NCBI RefSeq assembly: GCF_003324165.1
Contig: NW_025407872.1
Coordinates: 169,789 to 233,788, forward strand
From: Naegleria lovaniensis
Lineage: Eukaryota; Heterolobosea; Eutetramitea; Acrasida; Naegleriidae
Direction of reading: 5' to 3'
Length of the DNA stretch: 64,000 nt
The notes below the pieces were generated by a model, which saw only the letters and a program-made list of their open reading frames with translations, was not told the DNA's origin and searched no databases. Position numbers and translations under genes: made by a program. Shown one piece after another: positions 26,301 to 37,990 of the stretch. Numbering within the stretch: the first letter of the stretch is position 1; each line of letters opens with the position of its first letter.

Positions 26301-29300
26301 ACCTCGTTGAAGGGTCAAAAGTTTTGAATTCACAAATCAACCGACTTTCATCCGGACTTATGCTCAATGGAACATACGTGAATGGTAAGGCAGCTCCAAC
26401 ATCGAATAAGAGACAATCTACATGTGGCTTATAGGCGGAATGCTGTGGTTTGGAAAGGGCTGTAAATAGGACTGAGTCATTTGAAATCATATTCGTAGAA
26501 ATAATTCCATCAGCTGGAATATGAGTCACAAAAGGTGATGTTGCATATAAGGTTTTTTGAGTTATAAACCGAACAGTCAGCATAAGGCCATATGTATAAT
26601 TCATAGCTTGGTGCTGTGCCAATAAGTAAAAGGAGTACTTTTTATCAGAAGAAACGGCAATATTCGAGAAGGTGCATTTGGTCATGTAGTATCCTCCATA
26701 GTTGATAGTTGAAATATTGTTACTGTAAATTGAATCATTACTTCCAAGAGATGATCTCAATGCACAAGCATACGAAATGCTGTACAAAGAGTCAGAGTAA
26801 AAGAAAGGCCCATAATGATACATGTACATTGTGTATGAATGTTGGTTCTCAAATCCGAACAGAGGTTTCATATCGAATGATGTCGAGTTCAAGACAAGCA
26901 TTTTCAGGGGCACAGTTGAAAAAATTCCATCTCCACAAATATAAACATCATTGTATCCAATGAATGGAGCATGATAACGAGAGGTCAAAACGTTGACAGG
27001 AGTATAGGTATTACGTTCTGTACTTTGCTGGCCAAAGCTATTCATCCAGCATATTTTGAATCTTGGTAACTCGCTTTCTGGTATTTGGAATGGAATCAAT
27101 AGTTTAACGCTGATCTCTGTACTTGCTGCTAATGGGTCATCATATCTACGATACATGAGTTTAGGGGAGTCGGCAGTGAACGTGAGGTTCATATTGCGAG
27201 TGACATGATAGAATGTTAACCCATTACTGGAGATGGTAAACCAATTTCCATTGTTAAAGTTGTCCACCTTTGCATCTACTCGAAGGTCCAAAGTCTCGGG
27301 ATTTCTTTGAGCTAATCCAGTAATGTTGCAAGTGAATACGCTGTTTGAATATGAAGCCACAAATGACTCATTTCGAGCTGTATTGAAACAACGATATTGG
27401 ATCTGAGATGTTGGCAAGTTGGTGGTAAGTGGTCTATCTGTTGACAATGAAACTAGAACATTGGAATCAAAACTGAGCAACGGACTCACTCTCTGCAATA
27501 CAAAAGGATTGTAGATTAATTGAGTGAAATTTTGTGAGAGAGAAGCTCCGTTCAAAAACAATCCCAAAGACTGTTTGTACAAATCTAAGGTAATTGGTTG
27601 TGAGTTAAAGTAACTTATGTACAAATTTGAACCTGTGGTATTGACACGATAAACCACAACATCATTCTCTCGGAATTCCAAATTTTCATTTGTAAGGAAA
27701 TTTTGCATACCACTGGATTGACCATAACTACTTATGGTTGGATATACAGTTGAATATTTCTGTATAATATTAGGAGTTAGGGTAAAGTTCAGAACATAAA
27801 CTCTAAACTCTCCAATTTTGTAGGATGATAGGTTACTGTGAGGAAAAGCGTACAACTCAACGGTAATGTTTTGGTTGTCTTCAACTCCACTTCGTACGAT
27901 GCAAGTTCCAATCGATGGTGCTGTTACATTTTGAATTAAGGGAGTGTTTCCAAAAACTGTACTGCAATAAATGTCGTTAAAGTTCAAAAAGTCTGGCAGT
28001 AAGCTACTTTCAAGAGTGACGACATTGTCGCTATCTCTTTGAACTATGTAAGGATACGTTTTGAAGTTTGGTAATGTTCTATAATATTCAATTAGCAATG
28101 TTCCTCGTAGTTGCTGTTTTGATGGAATCAGACTGTCGTATTTGTAAATCAATCCAAACTCTAAATACTGGATGTCATAATCGAGGAAGAGCCTTTCTTT
28201 AAAGTTGTCCAGTAGTAAGTTCACTCTTTCATCATTTCTATCAACAACAAGTGATCCAAAATCATTCGTCTCCAATGTGGTACCGTTTGGAAAGTTGAAG
28301 TAATACGAAAGTCTTGATTTGTCCATCGTTAAGAAATCCAAACAATTCAAAATTGAACATCCATTACAAATATCCAAAGGTATGGATAACTGTGCAGAAT
28401 CAAAGAACTGAGTAAATACAAGCTTGGGCTTCCTGAATGTTAAAGTTTTACACCAACTATTGTTAAAAGAAGGAAGCATGCAATAGATATTAGTGTTACT
28501 CAAATCATAATGAGAAGGATGCAACAAATAGTCTTCGAAGGGAATGTCACAAATCTTGGTATCAGAGAGATCAACAAAAATATCGTTCCGATAGGAAATG
28601 ACGCTAGTGTCGAAATAGCTTGCTGATTGTTCCAAATTCATATTACTTGATAGATCGATCAAATTCAACATGTCTCTAAAGTTGAAGGTTTGATGAATTG
28701 GATACTGGATGGAACTAATAGAATTGCTTTTAAATGCTTGAACATTCTTGAACGCGTCATCATTGAAGATGGGATACAAACTATAATTAAAGGAAGAGTG
28801 GAGTCTAATTTCTGAAATCATGCCATTGACGCTCGAACAAATTCCTGCTGAGCATAAGTCATTCAACACCTGGAAGGATTGTACGTTCATAGGAGTGATA
28901 GAGTTTACAGAGTAAACATTAAGAATACGCCTTTTCTGTTCAGTCTCCAAATAACTAGTTGCGTTGACATAACCATCAGGATAAAGTTGATTATCCATTT
29001 TCACATAAACCTTCAACCATTGATTTTCAACTTTAGTGTCCAATGTGTTGCCATTCACTGTGTAAACACAGTTAACCTTCACCTGTGTATCAGAGACGAG
29101 CTTTGAAACGTTCTTACTCAAAACTGAGTTGTCACTCTCTCCAGGAACTGAAAGAACAAAATTGACTGGTGGTGTCAACATGGAATCGTCTGATTGTAAA
29201 AAAGTCAAAGTAACATTTGCAGATGAAAAAGAGCTCATCGAAAAGATAAATTCTGTCCATTCTGTTGATGGTAGTTTGGAAGAGAAAGTCATTGCTGCAG

Positions 29301-32300
29301 TAAAGATGTTTCTACTAGTATTGAAACCATAGGGTAAATTTCCCAATAGCTCAAACTTGGAAGTGTCGAAATATTGAGTCGTCTTAGAGCCTGCGTAGTC
29401 AAGGAACGTGACAGCCACTCGATTTACTGCTGTCGTGCTTTCTTGATAAGTATTAACTTCACAAGTAGGACCATTAAATCCTGTATTGCATGAGCAACCT
29501 GATTTCACCCAGGTTGAAAAAGTACCTCTATTGTAACAATGACTTTTCTTGGTGATAATAAATCCAAACTTATCATTGGCTTGAACTGTTTCGAAAAGAT
29601 TTCCAAAAGAATTGAACCATTCGATTGGAACAATGCTTCCCATGTTATCTGGTTTGTTAAATAAACTACCAGATCCAAAATAAGTGAGTCCACTTGAACT
29701 ATTATAATAAAAGTTCAAGCTAGCAGATTGTGTAAAGAAAAATACACCACTCTTCACTCCATAATGTATGGATGGTGTTAAACCATAAAGTGGAACGTCA
29801 TTTCCAAATCCTGCACATCCATTCTTGTTTTTACCAAAGCAGTACCAAGTTTCAGATGTTTTTCCATTCTTAATACACATTGTTGAGTGGTATTTTTCAG
29901 GAGTTTGAGAAATATCAAATGTTGATGTCACATTGAAGAATGGCAGCAATCTCTTTACAACTCCCTTGTTTCCATAATCGTAGGGAATTTGCACTTTACC
30001 ACATCCAATAACGCCTCCATCCCTTGTGAAAATTATTGTTGCGTTGTGTCCTAACACAATTTTTTGATTAACAACGTCATAAGGAGAAAAATCAACAGGT
30101 GTTGGCAAAGTGATCTGTCGGGTGGTGGTGGAAGAATTGCAACATTGACCATGGGTATTGTCTCCCCACGAATAAATGACACTAGTCTCCGAAACAGCAA
30201 AGCAATGATAAGAATTACAATTCACATACACAATTTTGGATGTTGCTATAGAATCAATAGGTGTTAAAAAGTGTCTAGGAATAGTGTCTCCTAAACCTAA
30301 TTGACCGAGTGTGTTATCTCCAGCAGCATACAATCTTCCATTCGCTGTTAAAACAACGACAAAGTTACTTCCTGAAGTGATAGATTTGAATGTTTCACCA
30401 CTATATCTCAAAGGAAGTAATAAAATATTGTTTGACGTCAAGCCGTTGAAAGGTCTCTTACTTGCACCTCCAATTCCATGCATTCCAAATGTATTTTCGC
30501 CCAAACTATATGCTTTGAAATCATCCTGAAGAAATACAGAAAATGTTTCACCCGTAGCATGAGCAATTATATTTGTGGTGACGTTACTTAGGAATATGCC
30601 GGTAGATCTTGCATCTCCATTGCTACTGATGTATCTAGGCTGTCCAAACAAATTCAATTCGTTGATAGTTGTTGGGATTGATAAAGGAGGAGCACAAATA
30701 TTAGGACCAATACAAGAGGTTCCATAATTGAATGCACAATCATTGTCACACCAAGTAATATTGCAACTTTCTCCTGTATATCCTTCATCACAAACACAAG
30801 AGTCAGTGGCAAGACTGAAACTTCCTCTTAGGCACACGTTATTGTTCTTGATCGCATTAGTTGGAACAACAATACCTAAAATATCATTTCCCATGACTGC
30901 CACAGAAAGAGTAGTACTGTTTTCTTGAGAGAGAATTTTTGAGGCTGGAGAAATTTGTGTGAAAATTCCATTTCTATTCTTGGTAATGACAATATCATTT
31001 CTAACGGCAACAATAATTTCTCCATCACTCAATGTGTTGTTCATAAATGTTGGATATGCCAAATACTGTTCATTTGTGTCAATATTCATTAAATCTTTTC
31101 CCATCATGTACCACTTTAAATTACTTAATTGTAAGAATACAACCTGCTCACTATTTTTCACATCAAAAACTGGCAAGTCCACAAGCAGTGGCACAATATA
31201 ATCCTTAATATTCATGTTGTGTCCAAGGCCAAGTTGGAAATTAGTGTTTGCTCCAATACCAAAAACGGTTCCTACTTGATTGACAAACAAAGTGTAAGTG
31301 TTGGAAGGATACACTCTTGCCACCTTTCCATGGATATTGTTTTTCCAAAGAGAAACCATCACGGGTTGTGATTCAAAGGCTCCTCTTGTCTTGTAGTCAC
31401 TCAATCCTAATTGATTGAACTGATTGTCAAACACGCCATAGAGAGCTCCACTTGTATCGATATAAAAACATGTCATTTGAGAACAAAACAATGATTTGAC
31501 ATTGTTAGCTAGGAATTGGATGTTTGACCCATTCACAAAAACAGTTGAGGTTTGATATAGAGATCCATCACTGAATAGGACTACAGACTGTTGATCCATT
31601 GCAAATACAGAGGTAATATTACTGTTGATTTTCAAAGCTAATTTTTCTAATAAGACCGATATTTGAATAGTATCCATTAGCATATTTGCACTTGCAATAC
31701 CATTACCAAATTGTCCATAAATATTATTGTTCGATCCAAACACATAAACTCTTTGCTTATTTAAAAGAGAGGTCATCATTGAGTGAGATGTTCCACTCCT
31801 CAAATTTGAAAAATCGAATAAACTTGGGCTTGCAGAAAATTTGTTAAGTATTTTGCTTCGAGAAAAGCTAACCACAGATCGAATAGGTGCTGAAAATTGG
31901 CACTTTTCTCCATAATATCCCTCTGCCCCACAGTAACATTGGTTTGGTCTATTTGCAAAGTTATCAGCACTTGATGCATTGCAAATGAATTGAGTAGTAT
32001 CAAATTCGTGACATGCATGTCCGTTATAATTTGTATAGCAAGAACAACTTCTTGATGAATGGTTATAGTAACCTCCCAAACTACTGCAGTAAGCTCTAAA
32101 TTTACCAAAAGTAGTGTTAAATCCGGTTTGATGGTCTACTCGTTGCAATAGATATCCATTATTACATCCATTAGAGCTTTGGTTATCAATAATTCTACAA
32201 TTGTTATTGCTCTTAACTTCATTTAACAATGGATCAATATAGGTGAATGGAATAATGGTTGGAGAGGGAAACACAACCTCACCTCCAACTGTAAGTACAG

Positions 32301-34026
32301 ATGATAATTGTTTAAATTGATTGGAACCCCAAGCGTAAGCAGCTGTTGCATTTTGATAAATGATATGATAGAGTTGATACCCAGTCGAAAGGTCAAAATC
32401 AGCTGATTTCAAAGTTGGTATTTTGGTTGGTGTTGTGACTACCACATTTTGATCCATAATGCCCAATCCTAAAACAAATCCCACGTTTGCACCATTGACA
32501 TACAAGTCACCAGAGTCTGTTCCTAAAAACAAAGCATAGGCAGTCGTTGTTATCTTTACGACTTTCAGTGGTAATGGAATTTGTGTAAAGTGGTGAATAA
32601 TGGTATCACTAATACCCAACCCACATTGATGATTTAAATTCAATCCAGCACAATATACAGATCCATCATGGAAGAGAACTGCTGTGAAATTTAAACCAAA
32701 TGAAATAGTTTTAACTGATGAGGTTTGTTGAATGTAATTCGTCAAAAACGGATGAACCATTGGTGAGATTGAATTTTGTCCAGCATATTCTAATCCCAAT
32801 CCTAACTGGTTTACATCATTTCGTCCAAAAACAATCACCCTTTTTTGTTTGGTGATAATGACAACAGAAGAATAACCACAATAAAGAGCATCTACCCAGT
32901 CACCATTGACCTTTAAAAGAGACTCTAGTGAACTCAATCTAGTTGGAGAATTCACCTTAAAGTTTTCATCCGTTAAACCCATAGATTTGAACCTATTGGA
33001 ACCAAATCCATAAATTTCTCCATTCTTCAAAATTAAAAAACTGTTCAAATAACAGGCATGAATATTCTGTACAATATTATTCTCAGAGAAATAATGATGT
33101 TTGACTTCATCAATTGTTGGAATATTCCAATCTGCATAGGTCATGGCTCTTGATGGAAACTGATTATTTTCCACTGTTCGGTTCTTCAATAAAGCTTCAA
33201 TTTGATGAAGTCGAACAGCAGAACCCCATCTGATGTTATAGGTCGTATTCGCCCAATAAGGCCCACTTCTTGGATTGTCGTACTTGTCAATGGCTAATGC
33301 TCCATCTATATTATTTCCTTTTCCATACAATACCTGTTTCACAGTCATATTTCCGACACTGCCAGTATATTCAGCTCCCACCATGATGACATGGTCATAT
33401 CCAGCAATGAGTCGATACACGGTTACACCAACAAAATTTGATACTCCTGACCTTGGACAACTGTATCCATTGAAATAAAGTGAATTCCAACCTGGCTCGG
33501 GAAACTTGTAAGGATTTGGATAAACAGTGATGGCTTGAGTGTTCAAATTGGAACATGCGGATGAAGCTCCGGAAGCAATGATGGACCGGTCTTGCGTTAT
33601 GATTTCTGTTGCATTGGTATTGGGATTTACGTTAACCGTGTAAAGAGGAATGTCAGCACCTTCCACGAAAAGTGAGCCGTTCAAAGTGTCCATTGTCGTT
33701 ATCATGTGTTGTGGTTGATGGGAATGATTCATGATGAGAGAGAGAATGAGAACGAAAATGAAGAAAATGCTGAGAGCCGCAATGAATAATGAAGACATGC
33801 TGCTAGACCGCAGTAACCGTGTCATCTTTTTGTGTGTTTGTTGTTCTTGAATGGAGATGTCTGTATTGTGTAGACATAGTGAGGGACGCACGATGTGGAG
33901 TCTCCACCCATCATCATTCTCGTAATACTGGGTGTTCATAGTAACCATCGGTACAAAAAATTGCGTGTTGGTTGTTCTTGTAAATTCTTGATGAAAGCCA
34001 GAAATAGACAACAGAAGGGTAAACAA
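17346..34026 (-). CDS. Giant RCC1/EGF/IPT/Cys-rich multi-pass receptor
   Basis: About 5,560 residues, intronless. Domain order: a hydrophobic anchor or signal near residues 75-100 (SMSSLFIAALSIFFIF); RCC1-type repeats at about 330-575 (GEIYGFGSNRFKSMGL); EGF-like modules at 655-702; more RCC1 at 750-940; EGF near 1080-1110 (CVCDEGYTGESC); RCC1 at 1165-1460 (LYAAGDNTLGQLGLGD); EGF near 1510; an LRR-like stretch near 1790-1920; then some 2,800 residues of beta-sandwich repeats, the last clearly IPT/TIG-like; a GCC2/GCC3 Cys-rich region at about 4830-5000; then 8-10 hydrophobic helices and a charged tail with KKKEEKKIKEK. It is probably a surface receptor or adhesin. The frame shifts by one missing base twice in the membrane part: between about 18562 and 18590, and at about 17888-17907. 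Start: 34026 is the outermost ATG; 33825 (MTRLLRSSS) puts the signal at the N-terminus and may be the true start. Confidence 0.85.
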
Positions 34027-34559
34027 ATGAATAGAGTTCGGCTGAAGGGGTGAATGTGCTGATATTCTTTTGATGTTGTGTCAAACGAGCTGTTGGTGGC
34101 TAGAGATGATTTCTAGTGATGATTTTGCCGCATCTAGATTTTGACTTCGGAAGTTAGCGAGAAGTGGAAAAACCAACCAATACCCATCGGCGAATGAACA
34201 TTGTAAATGATGAAGGGTGACGAAATGATGATTTGTTTGGTTGATCATTTCCGACCAAGGCAAATTTCTGTGGTTCACGAAAGTTGGTTGCCGTAAATTT
34301 TATTCCATGCATTTTCTTTGTGTTGATGAAATATTTTCAAAAGAGGAAGGGAATGAGTCTTCTTCGAAATTCAAAGTCGACCCAAGTATTGGAAAACCGC
34401 TATATTCAATTGAATATCATCCTTTCTCAACACTACTAACATTCAACATTCCGTTCTAAGGACGGTATTCATGATTAAAGGAAAGACAACTTGTGCTAAA
34501 CGAACGAAATGTTTTGTCATGAAAATATGTTCTATCTATTTACTCTTATATTTATGTCT
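34027..34559. other. Intergenic region upstream of giant receptor
   Basis: 533 bp between the giant gene's start and tRNA-Lys. It holds the receptor promoter on the minus strand. The short frames at 34081-34278 (-) and 34241-34459 (+) overlap each other and have no family features. No repeat or RNA gene was recognised before the tRNA. Confidence 0.4.
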
Positions 34560-34632
34560 GCCCGTCTAGCTCAGTCGGTAGAGCGCAAGACTCTTAATCT
34601 TGTGGTCGTGGGTTCGAGCCCCACGGTGGGCG
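34560..34632 (+). tRNA. tRNA-Lys(CTT)
   Basis: A 73-nt complete cloverleaf without intron. The acceptor stem GCCCGTC pairs with GGTGGGC (two G-T wobbles), discriminator G. The D-arm box A is TAGCTCAGTCGG. The anticodon stem CAAGA/TCTTG holds loop CTCTTAA, with anticodon CTT at 34593-34595. The T-arm with box B is GGTTCGAGCCC. A Pol III terminator run of T follows within about 10 bp. Confidence 0.97.
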
Positions 34633-34731
34633 AAAAAATTTTATTTTTGGTTGACAAAAGGAAATTTTCCAATTGGGATACACAGGTTTGGTACCTCCCC
34701 AATTTCTCATGATTGTATTCATCAAAACAAA

Positions 34732-34990
34732 ATGAATTTGTATCGTTGGACTTTTACAGGTGCAATACTTGGTGCTGTGTATGCTGATATACATGCGTTG
34801 CCATCTGTTCAGGTGAGTCATCTCTAAATCGGCCCTATTAATTGTCTGCCTGTTGTTGTAGACATGGCTGACTGCGTTTGAAACAATTCAACCAGTCCAC
34901 ACGCTTATTTATGTTCTATCAAACGGTTATGGATATCCCTTGGATGTTCGAGTTTATTCCAAAAGCTTTGGCAATAAGAAAGTGGATTGA
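34732..34990 (+). CDS. Small two-exon protein, 69 residues, unknown
   Basis: Not recognised. Exon 1, 34732-34812, starts MNLYRWTFTGAILGAVYAD and ends exactly at a codon. A 49-bp intron with donor GTGAGT and acceptor TTGTAG follows. Exon 2, 34862-34990, runs from TWLTAFETIQPVHTL to SFGNKKVD and a TGA. The first 20 residues are mildly hydrophobic with a GAILGAVYA pattern, like a small membrane or mitochondrial inner-membrane subunit, but no family is claimed. It begins 100 bp after the tRNA and was missed by simple frame finding because of the intron. The clean splice signals and phase support it. Confidence 0.5.
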
Positions 34991-35165
34991 AAGGTTACCA
35001 TGTCAATTTATGTAAAGCTATTCAAATCTTTCAAGTAGAGAACATCCTGATGGAGTTGTTTGCAGCTGAATACAATTGCTGTATAAAAAATACATTCCAT
35101 CACACAAATCAACCTGCTGCCATCTTCACCTCGAATTCTCTTGGCTAAACTCGTTGAGCTACTTA

Positions 35166-36236
35166 CTACTGAATAGAACATTTATTTTTTGAGCTCTTAT
35201 CATCTACACCAAAACGATGAGCTTTCCCACACCTAGCAAGCATGACACATTTAACAATGACCTCTTCCAAGCCCATAAATCCTTCTCCCGTCTGTGCAGA
35301 TGTCTCCATGAACGAAATACATCCCATTTGTTTCGCCAGTTCTTGTCCCTTCTCGAAACTAATTGGATTCCAATAAGGATATTTGAGCTCCCCATTTCTC
35401 TCATTGTTCATATTCTCTCTCAAGTCCTTCTTTGTAGCAACTAGTAAAATCGGTACATTTGGACAATGATGAGTCACTTCAGGAATCCAGTGTGATTTTA
35501 CCATCTCATAACTATTCTTATCAATGGAACTAAAAGTTACTATAAAAATGTCACTACCAACATAGGACAGGGGCCTTAATCTCTCTCCATACTCGTCAGA
35601 TCCTGTCGAATCTACCAAATCAATGGTATATGTTTCACCTTCCACAGTGATGTTATGGCTACATTGCTCCATCACAGTTGGTGTGTATCCATCAAGACCA
35701 GGAATTGAATTTTGTGTCATTCTCATCAATAGCCATGTTTTTCCGGTTGCCCCATTTCCTACAACTAGTAGTTTGACACTTTTGAGAGTTGACAATTGGC
35801 TTTCAGTGGTTTGGACCTGGATCAGGTCTTTCAATTTGAATTTCATAATTTCTTGTTTGTCATAGTATTTACATTTCAATCGTTTCATATTGTACACTTT
35901 CGAAGCCTCAACTAAATGTTGTCTAAAATCTTGTGTCACTGTTTCCATCGTGCTTATTTTCCACTGGATGGAAAATCCTTTTGATTTGCTTTTTTTTCCA
36001 AGTTCTGACAATTTTAATTGATAAAAACGTTTCCACCAACAATCCATGGTGGTCATTTGACAAATTTGCAAACTTTGACTCACCAAATGTAAATTCATTA
36101 AATCCTTTGGTTGTAAATAGGAAAGAATAATCCGGAAAATATCTTCATTAAATAATTCATTGGAGAGAAGATGATGTTGTTTCTTGTTGCGGCTCGCTTT
36201 GAAGAGAGCAACTCGTTCCGAACCATGATGGGGCAT
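35166..36236 (-). CDS. F-box / Rho-type small GTPase fusion
   Basis: A 356-residue single-exon protein. An F-box-like motif lies near residues 24-57 (LFNEDIFRIILSYLQPKDLM). A linker of about 90 residues leads to a full Rho-family G domain at about 150-335. G1 is GNGATGKT, where Rho proteins have GDGAVGKT. Switch I keeps YTPTV with its Thr. G3 is DSTGSDEYGERLRPLSY against the usual DTAGQE.Y, so the catalytic Gln is replaced by Ser. G4 is VATKKDLR and G5 ETSAQ. The C-terminus is CSIQ, a CaaX prenylation box. An F-box normally links to Skp1-Cullin ubiquitin ligases, so this could be a membrane-anchored, GTP-regulated ligase adaptor (inference). The missing Gln predicts weak intrinsic hydrolysis. 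Confidence 0.88.
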   Translation of the reverse strand: MPHHGSERVALFKASRNKKQHHLLSNELFNEDIFRIILSYLQPKDLMNLHLVSQSLQICQMTTMDCWWKRFYQLKLSELGKKSKSKGFSIQWKISTMETVTQDFRQHLVEASKVYNMKRLKCKYYDKQEIMKFKLKDLIQVQTTESQLSTLKSVKLLVVGNGATGKTWLLMRMTQNSIPGLDGYTPTVMEQCSHNITVEGETYTIDLVDSTGSDEYGERLRPLSYVGSDIFIVTFSSIDKNSYEMVKSHWIPEVTHHCPNVPILLVATKKDLRENMNNERNGELKYPYWNPISFEKGQELAKQMGCISFMETSAQTGEGFMGLEEVIVKCVMLARCGKAHRFGVDDKSSKNKCSIQ

Positions 36237-36516
36237 TTTGTTGAGACTCCTTCAAATTCAATTTGTCTGTAAGTTCCTTTTTCATCATCCAAATTCCTTA
36301 TTGCTGGTGTGTTGTGTTGGGCTTCTTGTTCATGACGTATCAATGCGTTCGTCACGTCAATTCATTGCACCGTTAAACATTTTCAAAAAAATTTACTGCT
36401 CTGCAAACATTCTCACATTTTCATTTTTTCGTTTTGAGCAGCACGTCTCTGTGGTCATCATCATCACAAAGAAATAATATATATAGTTGGATAACAACAT
36501 TCATACAACATTCGGA

Positions 36517-37686
36517 ATGGCATCAAAGGGAGAAAACAATTCTAGGAACAAGAAAATTGTGGCTGATTTGTTAAAGTTGCCTGGAAACAAAGTTTGTGCT
36601 GATTGTAACGCTCGTGGTCCTCAATGGGCCAGTACCACTCAAGGAGTATTTGTTTGTATTCGATGTGCTGGTTTGCACAGAAAATTAGGTACTCACATTT
36701 CCAAAGTCCGAAGCGTTGGTTTAGATTCATGGAATGATGAACAAACAAGGATGGTTGAATTGTTCGGTAACGATAAAGCAAACGCCATCTTTGAAGCCAA
36801 GTTGGACAAGGAAAAACCAACTCCAGATACAGACACAGCCACTGTTGAAAAGTTTATCAGAGCCAAATATGAACGAAAAATCTGGATTGACAAAGAGGAA
36901 GAAGCTAGACAATATGGTAATTTACAATTGGGCAACGGTAGCGAAGAATCATCGCCTGCAACAACTCCAAGCACTCCTCTCAAAACATCAGTCTCTACAC
37001 AAAACTTTGCTTCAAAAACTCCATCAACTTCCAATTTACGTACAGTTTCATCACAAGAGGAAGTTAGTTCAATGACAAACGCCAATAGCAACAGCAGAAG
37101 CAACATCAGTAACGCCTCTAAAACACCAACTCCAAAAATTCAACCATCAACAAGCACTCCTTCTCTTATTTCTTTCGATGACAACAAGCAGGATGACTTG
37201 CAACAATTTGTCATTAGAGATAGTGTGTCTTCACAAAGTTCTAATAACACTCCAGTCGTCAGCGGAAAAGATAGCGTTCTTGCAATGTTTGAGTCTCCTC
37301 CAGTGCAACCTCTTCGAAATGGACCACCTCAAAATCCTAATCAACCAATCATGATTCCAGGAGGTCCACCTCCACTCAACAACAATAATGGTGTCAGAAT
37401 GCCTCCTCCTATCAACAATGGTGTCAGAAGTGGACCACCACCTCCATACATGATGCCACCAATGGGTAGAGGATATCCACCAACAACAGGATCACCTTTG
37501 ATGAATGGTCCACCACCACTCAACAACAATGGCTTTATGAATGGTCCACCTCCATTGAACGGAGGATTTATGAATGGCCCACCACCGCTTAACAATGGCA
37601 ATTTCATGAATGGTCCACCAATGATGGGAAGAGGTTATCCACCACAACCAACCTTCAACAACCACAACAATGGAATGAGATATTAA
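36517..37686 (+). CDS. ArfGAP (SMAP-like) with proline-rich tail
   Basis: GTPase-activating protein for Arf GTPases in vesicle traffic. The N-terminal ArfGAP domain (residues about 12-125) has the C4 zinc finger CADCNARGPQWASTTQGVFV followed by CIRC, then the catalytic-Arg region AGLHRKLGTHISKVRSV and LDSWNDEQTRMVELFGN. The middle is Ser/Thr/Asn-rich, and the last 100 residues hold repeated MNGPPPLN-like units, possibly SH3 or WW binding. The start is the ATG at 36517 (MASKGENNSRNKK); the frame extends upstream without another ATG. CATCATCATCAC lies about 50 bp upstream. One exon. Confidence 0.92.
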   Translation: MASKGENNSRNKKIVADLLKLPGNKVCADCNARGPQWASTTQGVFVCIRCAGLHRKLGTHISKVRSVGLDSWNDEQTRMVELFGNDKANAIFEAKLDKEKPTPDTDTATVEKFIRAKYERKIWIDKEEEARQYGNLQLGNGSEESSPATTPSTPLKTSVSTQNFASKTPSTSNLRTVSSQEEVSSMTNANSNSRSNISNASKTPTPKIQPSTSTPSLISFDDNKQDDLQQFVIRDSVSSQSSNNTPVVSGKDSVLAMFESPPVQPLRNGPPQNPNQPIMIPGGPPPLNNNNGVRMPPPINNGVRSGPPPPYMMPPMGRGYPPTTGSPLMNGPPPLNNNGFMNGPPPLNGGFMNGPPPLNNGNFMNGPPMMGRGYPPQPTFNNHNNGMRY

Positions 37687-37990
37687 TTTATTATTATACA
37701 TTCATGCAAAGCTGTGCATGTTTATTAGGACATTTTTCAAGGAGAAGTGAATTATTTTGCAATTACTGACCTATTTAATTCTTCCTCTATTTTGTAGCAT
37801 AAATGTTGTAGAGTTTCATATTTTCAACAATAACAACAATAATTTTGATCAAGTTATAAAATCATTTTAATTATTCCACGACACCATTGATGACATCAAT
37901 ATTTCCACTCACATTCCATTTGAGATGCAAAGTCCAAAAATCTCATTGCTTTTCAAATCCAAGTAAAAAAACCCAAAAAAAAATACAGGG
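37687..37990. other. Intergenic region, ArfGAP / ABCG
   Basis: 304 bp between tandem plus-strand genes. It holds the ArfGAP 3' UTR and the ABCG promoter; an A-rich run and ATACAG directly precede the ABCG ATG at 37991. That AG could also be an acceptor for an unseen upstream exon. Confidence 0.4.

Noticed and set aside
34081-34459. Two overlapping short frames on opposite strands upstream of tRNA-Lys
   Set aside because: No homology features, no splice support, and composition like spacer.
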